A stretch of 64,000 bases of DNA from Chromobotia macracanthus (lineage: Eukaryota; Chordata; Actinopteri; Cypriniformes; Botiidae), in the NCBI GenBank assembly GCA_036877525.1, contig JAZGTH010000163.1, positions 165,436 through 229,435 of the forward strand. The letters run 5' to 3'. The notes under the pieces were generated by a model, which did not search any database, was not told the DNA's origin, and worked only from the letters and a program-made list of their open reading frames with translations. The position numbers were made by a program, and so were the translations under genes. Below, in pieces: positions 10,645 through 23,286 of the stretch (within the stretch, counting starts at the first letter, position 1; every line of letters starts with the position of its first letter).

Positions 10645-11435
10645 CATGACAAACAATGGTACAGTCCAGGGTAAAAAGGAGTCAGGATTCCAGCATCATG
10701 ACAAACAATGGTAAAGTCCAGGGTAGAAAGGAGTCAGAATTCAGCCTCATGGTAAACAATAGTAGAATCCAGTCTTAAAAGGAGTCAGGATTCCAGCCTC
10801 ATGAGAAACAATGGTACAGTCCAGGGTAAAAAGGAGACAGGATTCCAGCATCATGACAAACAATGGTAAAGTCCAGGGTAGAAAGGAGTCAGAATTCAGC
10901 CTCATGGTAAACAATAGTAGAATCCAGTCTTAAAAGGAGTCAGGATTCCAGCCTCATGACAAACAATGGTACAGTCCAGGGTAAAAAAGGAGTCAGGATT
11001 CCAGCATCATGACAAACAATGGTAAAGTCCAGGGTATAAAGGAGTCAGGAATTCAGCCTCATGGTAAACAATAGTAGAATCCAGTCTTAAAAGGAGTCAG
11101 GATTCCAGCCTCATGAGAAACAATGGTACAGTCCAGGGTATAAAGGAGACAGGATTCCAGCATCATGACAAACAATGGTAAAGTCCAGGGTAGAAAGGAG
11201 TCAGGAATTCAGCCTCATGGTAAACAATAGTAGAATCCAGTCTTAAAAGGAGTCAGGATTCCAGCCTCATGAGAAACAATGGTACAGTCCAGGGTATAAA
11301 GGAGACAGGATTCCAGCATCATGACAAACAATGGTAAAGTCCAGGGTAGAAAGGAGTCAGGAATTCAGCCTCATGGTAAACAATAGTAGAATCCAGTCTT
11401 AAAAGGAGTTAGGATTCCAGCCTCATGAGAAACAA
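10645..11435. repeat. 156-bp trimer sub-array, fourth copy
   Basis: Repeats the third copy at about +3,040 bp and shares its ataaaggagtcagg change, confirming descent by duplication. Confidence 0.78.
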
Positions 11436-12378
11436 TGGTACAGTCCAGGATAAAAACAACTCAGGATTCCAGCCTCATGACAAACAATGGTACAGTCCAG
11501 GGTAAAAAGGAGTGAGGATTCCAACCACATCACAAACAATAGTAGAGTCTAGGCTTAAAAGGAGTCAGGATTCCAACCATCTATAGAGAGTACAGGCAAA
11601 AGAGAAAAACACCTAAACCTGTCTATCAGCTTCAGTCAGGATTCCAACCACATGGTAAACAATGGTACAGTCCAGGAAAAAATGAGTCAGGATTCCAACC
11701 ACATGGCAAGCAATGGTAGAGTCCAGACTAAAAACAAGTAAGGATTCCAGCCTCTTGACAAACAATGGTACAGTCCAGGGTAAAAAGGAGTCAGGATTCT
11801 AGCCTCATGACAAACAATGGTACAGTCCAGGGTAAAAAGGAGTGAGGATTCCAACCACATCACAAACAATAGTAGAGTCTAGGCTTAAAAGGAGTCAGGA
11901 TTCCAACCATCTATAGAGAGTACAGGCAAAGAGAAAAACACCTAAACCTGTCTATCAGCTTCAGTCAGGATTCCAACAACATGGTAAACAATGCTACAGT
12001 CCAGGGTAAAAACAAGTCAGGATTCCAGCCTCATGACAAACAATGCTACAGTCCAGGGTAAAAACAAGTCAGGATTCCAGCCTCATGACAAACAGTGGTA
12101 CAGTCCAGGGTAGAAAGGAGTCAGGAATTCAGCCTCATGGTAAACAATAGTAGAATCCAGTCTTAAAAGGAGTCAGGATTCCAGCCTCATGAGAAACAAT
12201 TGTACAGTCCAGGCTAAAAAGGAGTCAGGATTCCAACCATCTATAGAGAGTACAGCCAAATGACAAACACACCTGAAGCTGTCTGTCAGGAAAGACAAAT
12301 GTCTCAAATAATCAGAATCTTGATTACCTTCCAAGTATATTCTGCTGAAATCAACAATCATCAAAACAAGTTGCAGTT

Positions 12379-12449
12379 GCACTGGGTGGGATTCGAACTC
12401 TGGTCCTCTTGCATGGCAGGCGAGAGTTCTACCACTGTTCTACCATTTC
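12379..12449 (-). pseudogene. tRNA-Gly(GCC)-like pseudogene, subfamily X
   Basis: Subfamily X has three shared changes: A box TAGAACAGTGG, B box AGTTCGAATCC, and loss of the cgttgccat segment in the 5' flank. Anticodon GCC kept. Other members are at 16707, 19598 and 21006. Confidence 0.65.
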
Positions 12450-13375
12450 TTTTGAAAATCAGGCATTCTCACCTTGCCCCTCTGAACTTTTCAAACCAGG
12501 GAATTAAAAAGCACATGGCAAACAAAGCTCAAGAGACATGCTGAAGATGACAGTTAGAAAAACACTGATCACAAAAGACAGACATACAATCTCATGGCAA
12601 ACGATGGTACAGTCCAGGCTAAAAAGGAGTCAGGATTCCAACCACATGGTAAACAATGGTACAGTCCAGGCAAAAATGAGTCAGGATTCCAACCACATGG
12701 CAAGCAATGGTAGAGTCCAGGGTAAAAAAGGAGTCAGGATTCTAGCCTCATGACAAACAATGGTACAGTCCAGGGTAAAAAGGAGTGAGGATTCCAACCA
12801 CATCACAAACAATAGTAGAGTCTAGGCTTAAAAGGAGTCAGGATTCCAACCATCTATAGAGAGTACAGGCAAAAGAGAAAAAACACCTAAACCTGTCTAT
12901 CAGCTTCAGTCAGGATTCCAACAACATGGTAAACAATGCTACAGTCCAGGGTAAAAACAAGTCAGGATTCCAGCCTCATGACAAACAATGCTACAGTCCA
13001 GGGTAAAAACAAGTCAGGATTCCAGCCTCACGACAAACAGTGGTACAGTCCAGGGTAAAAAGGAGTCAGGATTCCAGCATCATGACAAACAATGGTAAAG
13101 TCCAGGGTAGAAAGGAGTCAGGAATTCAGCCTCATGGTAAACAATAGTAGAATCCAGTCTTAAAAGTAGTCAGGATTCCAGCCTCATGAGAAACAATGGT
13201 ACAGTCCAGGCTAAAAAGGAGTCAGGATTCCAACCATCTATAGAGAGTACAGCCAAATGACAAACACACCTGAAGCTGTCTGTCAGGAAAGACAAATTTC
13301 TCAAATAATCAGAATCTTGATTACCTTCCAAGTATATTCTGCTGAAATCAACAATCATCAAAACAAGTTGCAGTT

Positions 13376-13446
13376 GCACTGGGTGGGATTCGAACCCTGG
13401 TCCTCTTGCATGGCAGGCGAGAGTTCTACCACTGTATTACCATTTC
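13376..13446 (-). tRNA. tRNA-Gly(GCC)-like copy, subfamily Y
   Basis: Subfamily Y has A box TAATACAGTGG (conserved G10 to A) with an intact B box and anticodon GCC. Members are at 13376, 14815 and 17704. The A-box change is likely to weaken TFIIIC binding. Confidence 0.6.
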
Positions 13447-14814
13447 TTTTGAAAATCAGGCATTTCGTTGCCATCACCTTGCCCCTCTGAACTTTTCAAA
13501 CCAGGGAATTAAAAGCACATGGCAAACAAAGCTCAAGAGACATGCTGAAGATGACAGTTAGAAAAACACTGATCACAAAAGACAGACATACAATCTCATG
13601 GCAAACGATGGTACAGTCCAGGCTAAAAAGGAGTCAGGATTCCAACCACATGGTAAACAATGGTACAGTCCAGGCAAAAAAGGTGTCAGGATTCCAACCA
13701 CATGGCAAGCAATGGTAGAGTCCAGGCTAAAAACAAGTCAGGATTCCAGCCTCATGACAAACAATGGTACAGTCCAGGGTAAAAAAGGAGTCAGGATTCC
13801 AACCACATCACAAACAATAGTAGTGTCTAGGCTTAAAAGGAGTCAGGATTCCAACCATCTATAGAGAGTACAGGCAAAAGAGAAAAACACCTAAACCTGT
13901 CTATCAGCTTCAGTCAGGATTCCAACAACATGGTAAACAATGCTACAGTCCAGGGTAAAAACAAGTCAGGATTCCAGCCTCATGACAAACAGTGGTACAG
14001 TCCAGGGTAAAAACAAGTCAGGATTCCAGCCTCATGACAAACAATGGTACAGTCCAGGGTAAAAAGGAGTCAGGATTCCAGCATCATGACAAACAATGGT
14101 ACAGTCCAGGATAAAAACAACTCGGGATTCTAGCCTCATGACAAACAATGGTACAGTCCAGGGTAAAAAGGAGTGAGGATTCCAACCACATCACAAACAA
14201 TAGTAGAGTCTAGGCTTAAAAGGAGTCAGGATTCCAACCATCTATAGAGAGTACAGGCAAAAAGAGAAAAACACCTAAACCTGTCTATCAGCTTCAGTCA
14301 GGATTCCAACAACATGGTAAACAATGCTACAGTCCAGGGTAAAAACAAGTCAGGATTCCAGCCTCATGACAAACAGTGGTACAGTCCAGGGTAAAAACAA
14401 GTCAGGATTCCAGCCTCATGACAAACAATGCTACAGTCCAGGGTAAAAACAAGTCAGGATTCCAGCCTCACGACAAACAGTGGTACAGTCCAGGGTAAAA
14501 GGAGTCAGGATTCCAGCATCATGACAAACAATGGTAAAGTCCAGGGTAGAAAGGAGTCAGGAATTCAGCCTCATGGTAAACAATAGTAGAATCCAGTCTT
14601 AAAAGTAGTCAGGATTCCAGCCTCATGAGAAACAATGGTACAGTCCAGGCTAAAAAGGAGTCAGGATTCCAACCATCTATAGAGAGTACAGCCAAATGAC
14701 AAACACACCTGAAGCTGTCTGTCAGGAAAGACAAATTTCTCAAATAATCAGAATCTTGATTACCTTCCAAGTATATTCTGCTGAAATCAACAATCATCAA
14801 AACAAGTTGCAGTT

Positions 14815-14885
14815 GCACTGGGTGGGATTCGAACCCTGGTCCTCTTGCATGGCAGGCGAGAGTTCTACCACTGTATTACCATTTC
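14815..14885 (-). tRNA. tRNA-Gly(GCC)-like copy, subfamily Y
   Basis: Same A-box change as 13376, from which it is 1,439 bp away; the two neighbourhoods are near-identical, so this is a local tandem copy. B box intact. Confidence 0.6.
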
Positions 14886-16706
14886 TTTTGAAAATCAGGC
14901 ATTCTCGTTGCCATCACCTTGCCCCTCTGAACTTTTCAAACCAGGGAATTAAAAAGCACATGGCAAACAAAGCTCAAGAGACATGCTGAAGATGACAGTT
15001 AGAAAAACACTGATCACAAAAGACAGACATACAATCTCATGGCAAACGATGGTACAGTCCAGGCTAAAAAGGAGTCAGGATTCCAACCACATGGTAAACA
15101 ATGGTACAGTCCAGGCAAAAAGGTGTCAGGATTCCAACCACATGGCAAGCAATGGTAGAGTCCAGGCTAAAAACAAGTCAGGATTCCAGCCTCATGACAA
15201 ACAATGGTACAGTCCAGGGTAAAAAGGAGTCAGGATTCCAACCACATCACAAACAATAGTAGTGTCTAGGCTTAAAAGGAGTCAGGATTCCAACCATCTA
15301 TAGAGAGTACAGGCAAAAGAGAAAAACACCTAAACCTGTCTATCAGCTTCAGTCAGGATTCCAACAACATGGTAAACAATGCTACAGTCCAGGGTAAAAA
15401 CAAGTCAGGATTCCAGCCTCATGACAAACAGTGGTACAGTCCAGGGTAAAAACAAGTCAGGATTCCAGCCTCATGACAAACAATGGTACAGTCCAGGGTA
15501 AAAAGGAGTCAGGATTCCAGCATCATGACAAACAATGGTACAGTCCAGGATAAAAACAACTCGGGATTCTAGCCTCATGACAAACAATGGTACAGTCCAG
15601 GGTAAAAAGGAGTGAGGATTCCAACCACATCACAAACAATAGTAGAGTCTAGGCTTAAAAGGAGTCAGGATTCCAACCATCTATAGAGAGTACAGGCAAA
15701 AGAGAAAAACACCTAAACCTGTCTATCAGCTTCAGTCAGGATTCCAACAACATGGTAAACAATGCTACAGTCCAGGGTAAAAACAAGTCAGGATTCCAGC
15801 CTCATGACAAACAGTGGTACAGTCCAGGGTAAAAAGGAGTGAGGATTCCAACCACATCACAAACAATAGTAGAGTCTAGGCTTAAAAGGAGTCAGGATTC
15901 CAACCATCTATGAGAGTACAGGCAAAAGAGAAAAACACCTAAACCTGTCTATCAGCTTCAGTCAGGATTCCAACCACATGGTAAACAATGGTACAGTCCA
16001 GGCAAAAAATGAGTCAGGATTCCAACCACATGGCAAGCAATGGTAGAGTCCAGACTAAAAACAAGTAAGGATTCCAGCCTCTTGACAAACAATGGTACAG
16101 TCCAGGGTAAAAAGGAGTCAGGATTCTAGCCTCATGACAAACAATGGTACAGTCCAGGGTAAAAAGGAGTGAGGATTCCAACCACATCACAAACAATAGT
16201 AGAGTCTAGGCTTAAAAGGAGTCAGGATTCCAACCATCTATAGAGAGTACAGGCAAAAGAGAAAAACACCTAAACCTGTCTATCAGCTTCAGTCAGGATT
16301 CCAACAACATGGTAAACAATGCTACAGTCCAGGGTAAAAACAAGTCAGGATTCCAGCCTCATGACAAACAATGCTACAGTCCAGGGTAAAAACAAGTCAG
16401 GATTCCAGCCTCATGACAAACAGTGGTACAGTCCAGGGTAGAAAGGAGTCAGGAATTCAGCCTCATGGTAAACAATAGTAGAATCCAGTCTTAAAAGGAG
16501 TCAGGATTCCAGCCTCATGAGAAACAATTGTACAGTCCAGGCTAAAAAGGAGTCAGGATTCCAACCATCTATAGAGAGTACAGCCAAATGACAAACACAC
16601 CTGAAGCTGTCTGTCAGGAAAGACAAATGTCTCAAATAATCAGAATCTTGATTACCTTCCAAGTATATTCTGCTGAAATCAACAATCATCAAAACAAGTT
16701 GCAGTT

Positions 16707-16777
16707 GCACTGGGTGGGATTCGAACTCTGGTCCTCTTGCATGGCAGGCGAGAGTTCTACCACTGTTCTACCATTTC
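16707..16777 (-). pseudogene. tRNA-Gly(GCC)-like pseudogene, subfamily X
   Basis: Shares all three subfamily X changes with 12379 (offset 4,328 bp). It is followed 997 bp later by a Y copy, the same X-to-Y spacing as at 12379-13376. Confidence 0.65.
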
Positions 16778-17703
16778 TTTTGAAAATCAGGCATTCTCAC
16801 CTTGCCCCTCTGAACTTTTCAAACCAGGGAATTAAAAAGCACATGGCAAACAAAGCTCAAGAGACATGCTGAAGATGACAGTTAGAAAAACACTGATCAC
16901 AAAAGACAGACATACAATCTCATGGCAAACGATGGTACAGTCCAGGCTAAAAAGGAGTCAGGATTCCAACCACATGGTAAACAATGGTACAGTCCAGGCA
17001 AAAAATGAGTCAGGATTCCAACCACATGGCAAGCAATGGTAGAGTCCAGGGTAAAAAGGAGTCAGGATTCTAGCCTCATGACAAACAATGGTACAGTCCA
17101 GGGTAAAAAGGAGTGAGGATTCCAACCACATCACAAACAATAGTAGAGTCTAGGCTTAAAAGGAGTCAGGATTCCAACCATCTATAGAGAGTACAGGCAA
17201 AAGAGAAAAACACCTAAACCTGTCTATCAGCTTCAGTCAGGATTCCAACAACATGGTAAACAATGCTACAGTCCAGGGTAAAAACAAGTCAGGATTCCAG
17301 CCTCATGACAAACAATGCTACAGTCCAGGGTAAAAACAAGTCAGGATTCCAGCCTCACGACAAACAGTGGTACAGTCCAGGGTAAAAAGGAGTCAGGATT
17401 CCAGCATCATGACAAACAATGGTAAAGTCCAGGGTAGAAAGGAGTCAGGAATTCAGCCTCATGGTAAACAATAGTAGAATCCAGTCTTAAAAGTAGTCAG
17501 GATTCCAGCCTCATGAGAAACAATGGTACAGTCCAGGCTAAAAAGGAGTCAGGATTCCAACCATCTATAGAGAGTACAGCCAAATGACAAACACACCTGA
17601 AGCTGTCTGTCAGGAAAAGACAAATTTCTCAAATAATCAGAATCTTGATTACCTTCCAAGTATATTCTGCTGAAATCAACAATCATCAAAACAAGTTGCA
17701 GTT

Positions 17704-17774
17704 GCACTGGGTGGGATTCGAACCCTGGTCCTCTTGCATGGCAGGCGAGAGTTCTACCACTGTATTACCATTTC
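17704..17774 (-). tRNA. tRNA-Gly(GCC)-like copy, subfamily Y
   Basis: Y-type A box, intact B box, anticodon GCC. It repeats the copy at 14815 at an offset of about 2,889 bp. Confidence 0.6.
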
Positions 17775-19597
17775 TTTTGAAAATCAGGCATTCTCGTTGC
17801 CATCACCTTGCCCCTCTGAACTTTTCAAACCAGGGAATTAAAAAGCACATGGCAAACAAAGCTCAAGAGACATGCTGAAGATGACAGTTAGAAAAACACT
17901 GATCACAAAAGACAGACATACAATCTCATGGCAAACGATGGTACAGTCCAGGCTAAAAAGGAGTCAGGATTCCAACCACATGGTAAACAATGGTACAGTC
18001 CAGGCAAAAAAGGTGTCAGGATTCCAACCACATGGCAAGCAATGGTAGAGTCCAGGCTAAAAACAAGTCAGGATTCCAGCCTCATGACAAACAATGGTAC
18101 AGTCCAGGGTAAAAAGGAGTCAGGATTCCAACCACATCACAAACAATAGTAGTGTCTAGGCTTAAAAGGAGTCAGGATTCCAACCATCTATAGAGAGTAC
18201 AGGCAAAAGAGAAAAACACCTAAACCTGTCTATCAGCTTCAGTCAGGATTCCAACAACATGGTAAACAATGCTACAGTCCAGGGTAAAAACAAGTCAGGA
18301 TTCCAGCCTCATGACAAACAGTGGTACAGTCCAGGGTAAAAACAAGTCAGGATTCCAGCCTCATGACAAACAATGGTACAGTCCAGGGTAAAAAGGAGTC
18401 AGGATTCCAGCATCATGACAAACAATGGTACAGTCCAGGATAAAAACAACTCGGGATTCTAGCCTCATGACAAACAATGGTACAGTCCAGGGTAAAAAGG
18501 AGTGAGGATTCCAACCACATCACAAACAATAGTAGAGTCTAGGCTTAAAAGGAGTCAGGATTCCAACCATCTATAGAGAGTACAGGCAAAAGAGAAAAAC
18601 ACCTAAACCTGTCTATCAGCTTCAGTCAGGATTCCAACAACATGGTAAACAATGCTACAGTCCAGGGTAAAAACAAGTCAGGATTCCAGCCTCATGACAA
18701 ACAGTGGTACAGTCCAGGGTAAAAAGGAGTGAGGATTCCAACCACATCACAAACAATAGTAGAGTCTAGGCTTAAAAGGAGTCAGGATTCCAACCATCTA
18801 TAGAGAGTACAGGCAAAAGAGAAAAACACCTAAACCTGTCTATCAGCTTCAGTCAGGATTCCAACCACATGGTAAACAATGGTACAGTCCAGGCAAAAAA
18901 TGAGTCAGGATTCCAACCACATGGCAAGCAATGGTAGAGTCCAGACTAAAAACAAGTAAGGATTCCAGCCTCTTGACAAACAATGGTACAGTCCAGGGTA
19001 AAAAGGAGTCAGGATTCTAGCCTCATGACAAACAATGGTACAGTCCAGGGTAAAAAGGAGTGAGGATTCCAACCACATCACAAACAATAGTAGAGTCTAG
19101 GCTTAAAAGGAGTCAGGATTCCAACCATCTATAGAGAGTACAGGCAAAAGAGAAAAACACCTAAACCTGTCTATCAGCTTCAGTCAGGATTCCAACAACA
19201 TGGTAAACAATGCTACAGTCCAGGGTAAAAACAAGTCAGGATTCCAGCCTCATGACAAACAATGCTACAGTCCAGGGTAAAAACAAGTCAGGATTCCAGC
19301 CTCATGACAAACAGTGGTACAGTCCAGGGTAGAAAGGAGTCAGGAATTCAGCCTCATGGTAAACAATAGTAGAATCCAGTCTTAAAAGGAGTCAGGATTC
19401 CAGCCTCATGAGAAACAATTGTACAGTCCAGGCTAAAAAGGAGTCAGGATTCCAACCATCTATAGAGAGTACAGCCAAATGACAAACACACCTGAAGCTG
19501 TCTGTCAGGAAAGACAAATGTCTCAAATAATCAGAATCTTGATTACCTTCCAAGTATATTCTGCTGAAATCAACAATCATCAAAACAAGTTGCAGTT

Positions 19598-19668
19598 GCA
19601 CTGGGTGGGATTCGAACTCTGGTCCTCTTGCATGGCAGGCGAGAGTTCTACCACTGTTCTACCATTTC
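19598..19668 (-). pseudogene. tRNA-Gly(GCC)-like pseudogene, subfamily X
   Basis: X-type A and B boxes, and the X-type flank with one further base lost (gcatttcacc). Offset 2,891 bp from 16707. Confidence 0.65.
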
Positions 19669-20590
19669 TTTTGAAAATCAGGCATTTCACCTTGCCCCTC
19701 TGAACTTTTCAAACCAGGGAATTAAAAAGCACATGGCAAACAAAGCTCAAGAGACATGCTGAAGATGACAGTTAGAAAAACACTGATCACAAAAGACAGA
19801 CATACAATCTCATGGCAAACGATGGTACAGTCCAGGCTAAAAAGGAGTCAGGATTCCAACCACATGGTAAACAATGGTACAGTCCAGGCAAAAATGAGTC
19901 AGGATTCCAACCACATGGCAAGCAATGGTAGAGTCCAGGGTAAAAAGGAGTCAGGATTCTAGCCTCATGACAAACAATGGTACAGTCCAGGGTAAAAAGG
20001 AGTGAGGATTCCAACCACATCACAAACAATAGTAGAGTCTAGGCTTAAAAGGAGTCAGGATTCCAACCATCTATAGAGAGTACAGGCAAAGAGAAAAACA
20101 CCTAAACCTGTCTATCAGCTTCAGTCAGGATTCCAACAACATGGTAAACAATGCTACAGTCCAGGGTAAAAACAAGTCAGGATTCCAGCCTCATGACAAA
20201 CAATGCTACAGTCCAGGGTAAAAACAAGTCAGGATTCCAGCCTCACGCACAAACAGTGGTACAGTCCAGGGTAAAAAGGAGTCAGGATTCCAGCATCATG
20301 ACAAACAATGGTAAAGTCCAGGGTAGAAAGGAGTCAGGAATTCAGCCTCATGGTAAACAATAGTAGAATCCAGTCTTAAAAGGAGTCAGGATTCCAGCCT
20401 CATGAGAAACAATTGTACAGTCCAGGCTAAAAGGAGTCAGGATTCCAACCATCTATAGAGAGTACAGCCAAATGACAAACACACCTGAAGCTGTCTGTCA
20501 GGAAAGACAAATGTCTCAAATAATCAGAATCTTGATTACCTTCCAAGTATATTCTGCTGAAATCAACAATCATCAAAACAAGTTGCAGTT

Positions 20591-20661
20591 GCACTGGGTG
20601 GGATTCGAACCCTGGTCCTCTTGCAGGGCAGGCGAGAGTTCTACCACTGTACTACCATTTC
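20591..20661 (-). tRNA. tRNA-Gly-GCC: tRNA-Gly(GCC)-like copy with altered anticodon loop
   Basis: Both boxes and the GCC anticodon are intact, but position 37 is C instead of A (loop CTGCCCT). A purine at 37 is nearly universal in working tRNAs. It takes the place where a Y copy would be expected after the X copy at 19598. Confidence 0.6.
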
Positions 20662-21005
20662 TTTTGAAAAATCAGGCATTCTCGTTGCCATCACCTTGCC
20701 CCTCTGAACTTTTCAAACCAGGGAATTAAAAAGCACATGGCAAACAAAGCTCAAGAGACATGCTGAAGATGACAGTTAGAAAAACACTGATCACAAAAGA
20801 CAGACATACAATCTCATGGCAAACAATGGTACAGTCCAGGCTAAAAAGGAGTCAGGATTCCAACCATCTATAGAGAGTACAGCCAAATGACAAACACACC
20901 TGAAGCTGTCTGTCAGGAAAGACAAATGTCTCAAATAATCAGAATCTTGATTACCTTCCAAGTATATTCTGCTGAAATCAACAATCATCAAAACAAGTTG
21001 CAGTT

Positions 21006-21076
21006 GCACTGGGTGGGATTCGAACTCTGGTCCTCTTGCATGGCAGGCGAGAGTTCTACCACTGTTCTACCATTTC
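21006..21076 (-). pseudogene. tRNA-Gly(GCC)-like pseudogene, subfamily X, in the shortest unit
   Basis: X-type boxes and flank. It sits only 415 bp from the previous tRNA-like copy, leaving room for one 148-bp block, a single 52-bp monomer and one 140-bp block. Confidence 0.65.
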
Positions 21077-22003
21077 TTTTGAAAATCAGGCATTCTCACC
21101 TTGCCCCTCTGAACTTTTCAAACCAGGGAATTAAAAAAGCACATGGCAAACAAAGCTCAAGAGACATGCTGAAGATGACAGTTAGAAAAACACTGATCAC
21201 AAAAAGACAGACATACAATCTCATGGCAAACGATGGTACAGTCCAGGCTAAAAAGGAGTCAGGATTCCAACCACATGGTAAACAATGGTACAGTCCAGGC
21301 AAAAAATGAGTCAGGATTCCAACCACATGGCAAGCAATGGTAGAGTCCAGGGTAAAAGGAGTCAGGATTCTAGCCTCATGACAAACAATGGTACAGTCCA
21401 GGGTAAAAAGGAGTGAGGATTCCAAACCACATCACAAACAATAGTAGAGTCTAGGCTTAAAAGGAGTCAGGATTCCAACCATCTATAGAGAGTACAGGCA
21501 AAAGAGAAAAACACCTAAACCTGTCTATCAGCTTCAGTCAGGATTCCAACAACATGGTAAACAATGCTACAGTCCAGGGTAAAAACAAGTCAGGATTCCA
21601 GCCTCATGACAAACAATGCTACAGTCCAGGGTAAAAACAAGTCAGGATTCCAGCCTCACGACAAACAGTGGTACAGTCCAGGGTAAAAAGGAGTCAGGAT
21701 TCCAGCATCATGACAAACAATGGTAAAGTCCAGTGTAGAAAGGAGTCAGGAATTCAGCCTCATGGTAAACAATAGTAGAATCCAGTCTTAAAAGGAGTCA
21801 GGATTCCAGCCTCATGAGAAACAATTGTACAGTCCAGGCTAAAAAGGAGTCAGGATTCCAACCATCTATAGAGAGTACAGCCAAATGACAAACACACCTG
21901 AAGCTGTCTTTCAGGAAAGACAAATGTCTCAAATAATCAGAATCTTGATTACCTTCCAAGTATATTCTGCTGAAATCAACAATCATCAAAACAAGTTGCA
22001 GTT

Positions 22004-22073
22004 CACTGGGTGGGATTCGAACCCTGGTCCTCTTGCATGGCAGGCGAGAGTTCTACCACTGTACTACCATTTC
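22004..22073 (-). tRNA. tRNA-Gly-GCC: tRNA-Gly(GCC)-like copy, 3' end one base short
   Basis: Boxes and anticodon GCC intact. The 3' acceptor has lost one base (plus-strand gttcactggg where others have gttgcactggg), so the last acceptor pair is gone. Confidence 0.6.
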
Positions 22074-23215
22074 TTTTGAAAAAATCAGGCATTCTCGTTG
22101 CCATCACCTTGCCCCTCTGAACTTTTCAAACCAGGGAATTAAAAGCACATGGCAAACAAAGCTCAAGAGACATGCTGAAGATGACAGTTAGAAAAACACT
22201 GATCACAAAAGACAGACATACAATCTCATGGCAAACAATGGTACAGTCCAGGCTAAAAAGGAGTCAGGATTCCAAAAACATGGCAAGCAATGGTAGAGTC
22301 CAGGATAAAAACAACTCAGGATTCCAGCCTCATGACAAACAATGGTACAGTCCAGGGTAAAAAGGAGTCAGGATTCCAGCATCATGACAAACAATGGTAC
22401 AGTCCAGGATAAAAACAACTCGGGATTCTAGCCTCATGACAAACATTGGTACAGTCCAGGGTAAAAAGGAGTGAGGATTCCAACCACATCACAAACAATA
22501 GTAGAGTCTAGGCTTAAAAGGAGTCAGGAATTCAGCCTCATGGTAAACAATAGTAGAATCCAGTCTTAAAAGGAGTCAGGATTCCAACCTCATGACAAAC
22601 AATGGTACAGTCCAGGATAAAAACAACTCGGGATTCTAGCCTCATGACAAACAATGGTACAGTCCTGGGTAAAAAGGAGTCAGGATTCCAACCATCTATA
22701 GAGAGTACAGGCAAAAGAGAAAAACACCTAAACCTGTCTATCAGCTTCAGTCAGGATTCCAACAACATGGTAAACAATGCTACAGTCCAGGGTAAAAACA
22801 AGTCAGGATTCCAGCCTCATGACAAACAGTGGTACAGTCCAGGGTAAAAACAAGTCAGGTTTCAGCCTCATGACAAACAATGGTACAGTCCAGGATAAAA
22901 ACAACTCAGGATTCCAGCCTCATGACAAACAATGGTACAGTCCAGGGTAAAAAGGAGTCAGGAATTCAGCCTCATGGTAAACAATAGTAGAATCCAGTCT
23001 TAAAAGGACTCAGGATTCCAGCCTCATGAGAAACAATGGTACAGTCCAGGCAAAAAAGGAGTCAGGATTCCAACCATCTATAGAGAGTACAGCCAAATGA
23101 CAAACACGCCTGAAGCTGTCTGTCAGGAAAGACAAATGTCTCAAATAATCAGAATCTTGATTACCTTCCAAGTATATTCTGCTGAAATCAACAATCATCA
23201 AAACAAGTTGCAGTT

Positions 23216-23286
23216 GCACTGGGTGGGATTCGAACGCTAGTCCTCTTGCATGGCAGGCGAGAGTTCTACCACTGTACTACCATTTC
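23216..23286 (-). pseudogene. tRNA-Gly(GCC)-like pseudogene, T arm altered
   Basis: The T arm reads CTAGCGTTCG: two changes within the stem and the B box starts CGTTCG. Anticodon GCC and A box kept. It is the last tRNA-like copy of block A. Confidence 0.6.

Larger units (their letters stand above)
6500..12235. repeat. Tandem pair of ~3,041-bp higher-order units
   Basis: tRNA-like copies 6892 and 9933 share a private acceptor change, and everything after them repeats at an offset of 3,038-3,041 bp through about 9170 and 12235, where one continues into monomers (ccaaccacatgg) and the other into a 140-bp block (ccaaccatctat). Differences between the copies are mostly A-run length and single-base losses. 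Confidence 0.8.
12237..21500. repeat. Alternating X/Y cassette higher-order array, ~2.9-kb period
   Basis: tRNA-like subfamilies run X(12379), Y(13376), Y(14815), X(16707), Y(17704), X(19598), then a hybrid-like copy (20591) and X(21006). X-to-Y spacing is 997 bp in both cases where Y follows X, and Y-to-X spacing is about 1,892 bp twice, giving a period of about 2,890 bp. The extra Y at 14815 and the short 415-bp unit at the end break the pattern. Confidence 0.75.

Noticed and set aside
20887..21309. Longest open frame, 140 codons on the plus strand
   Set aside because: It crosses a 140-bp block, the tRNA-like sequence and monomers, and its peptide is only the translation of those repeats. 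Equivalent frames elsewhere are cut at different points by stops and A-run length changes, and overlapping frames are open on the other strand. No sign of selection on coding.
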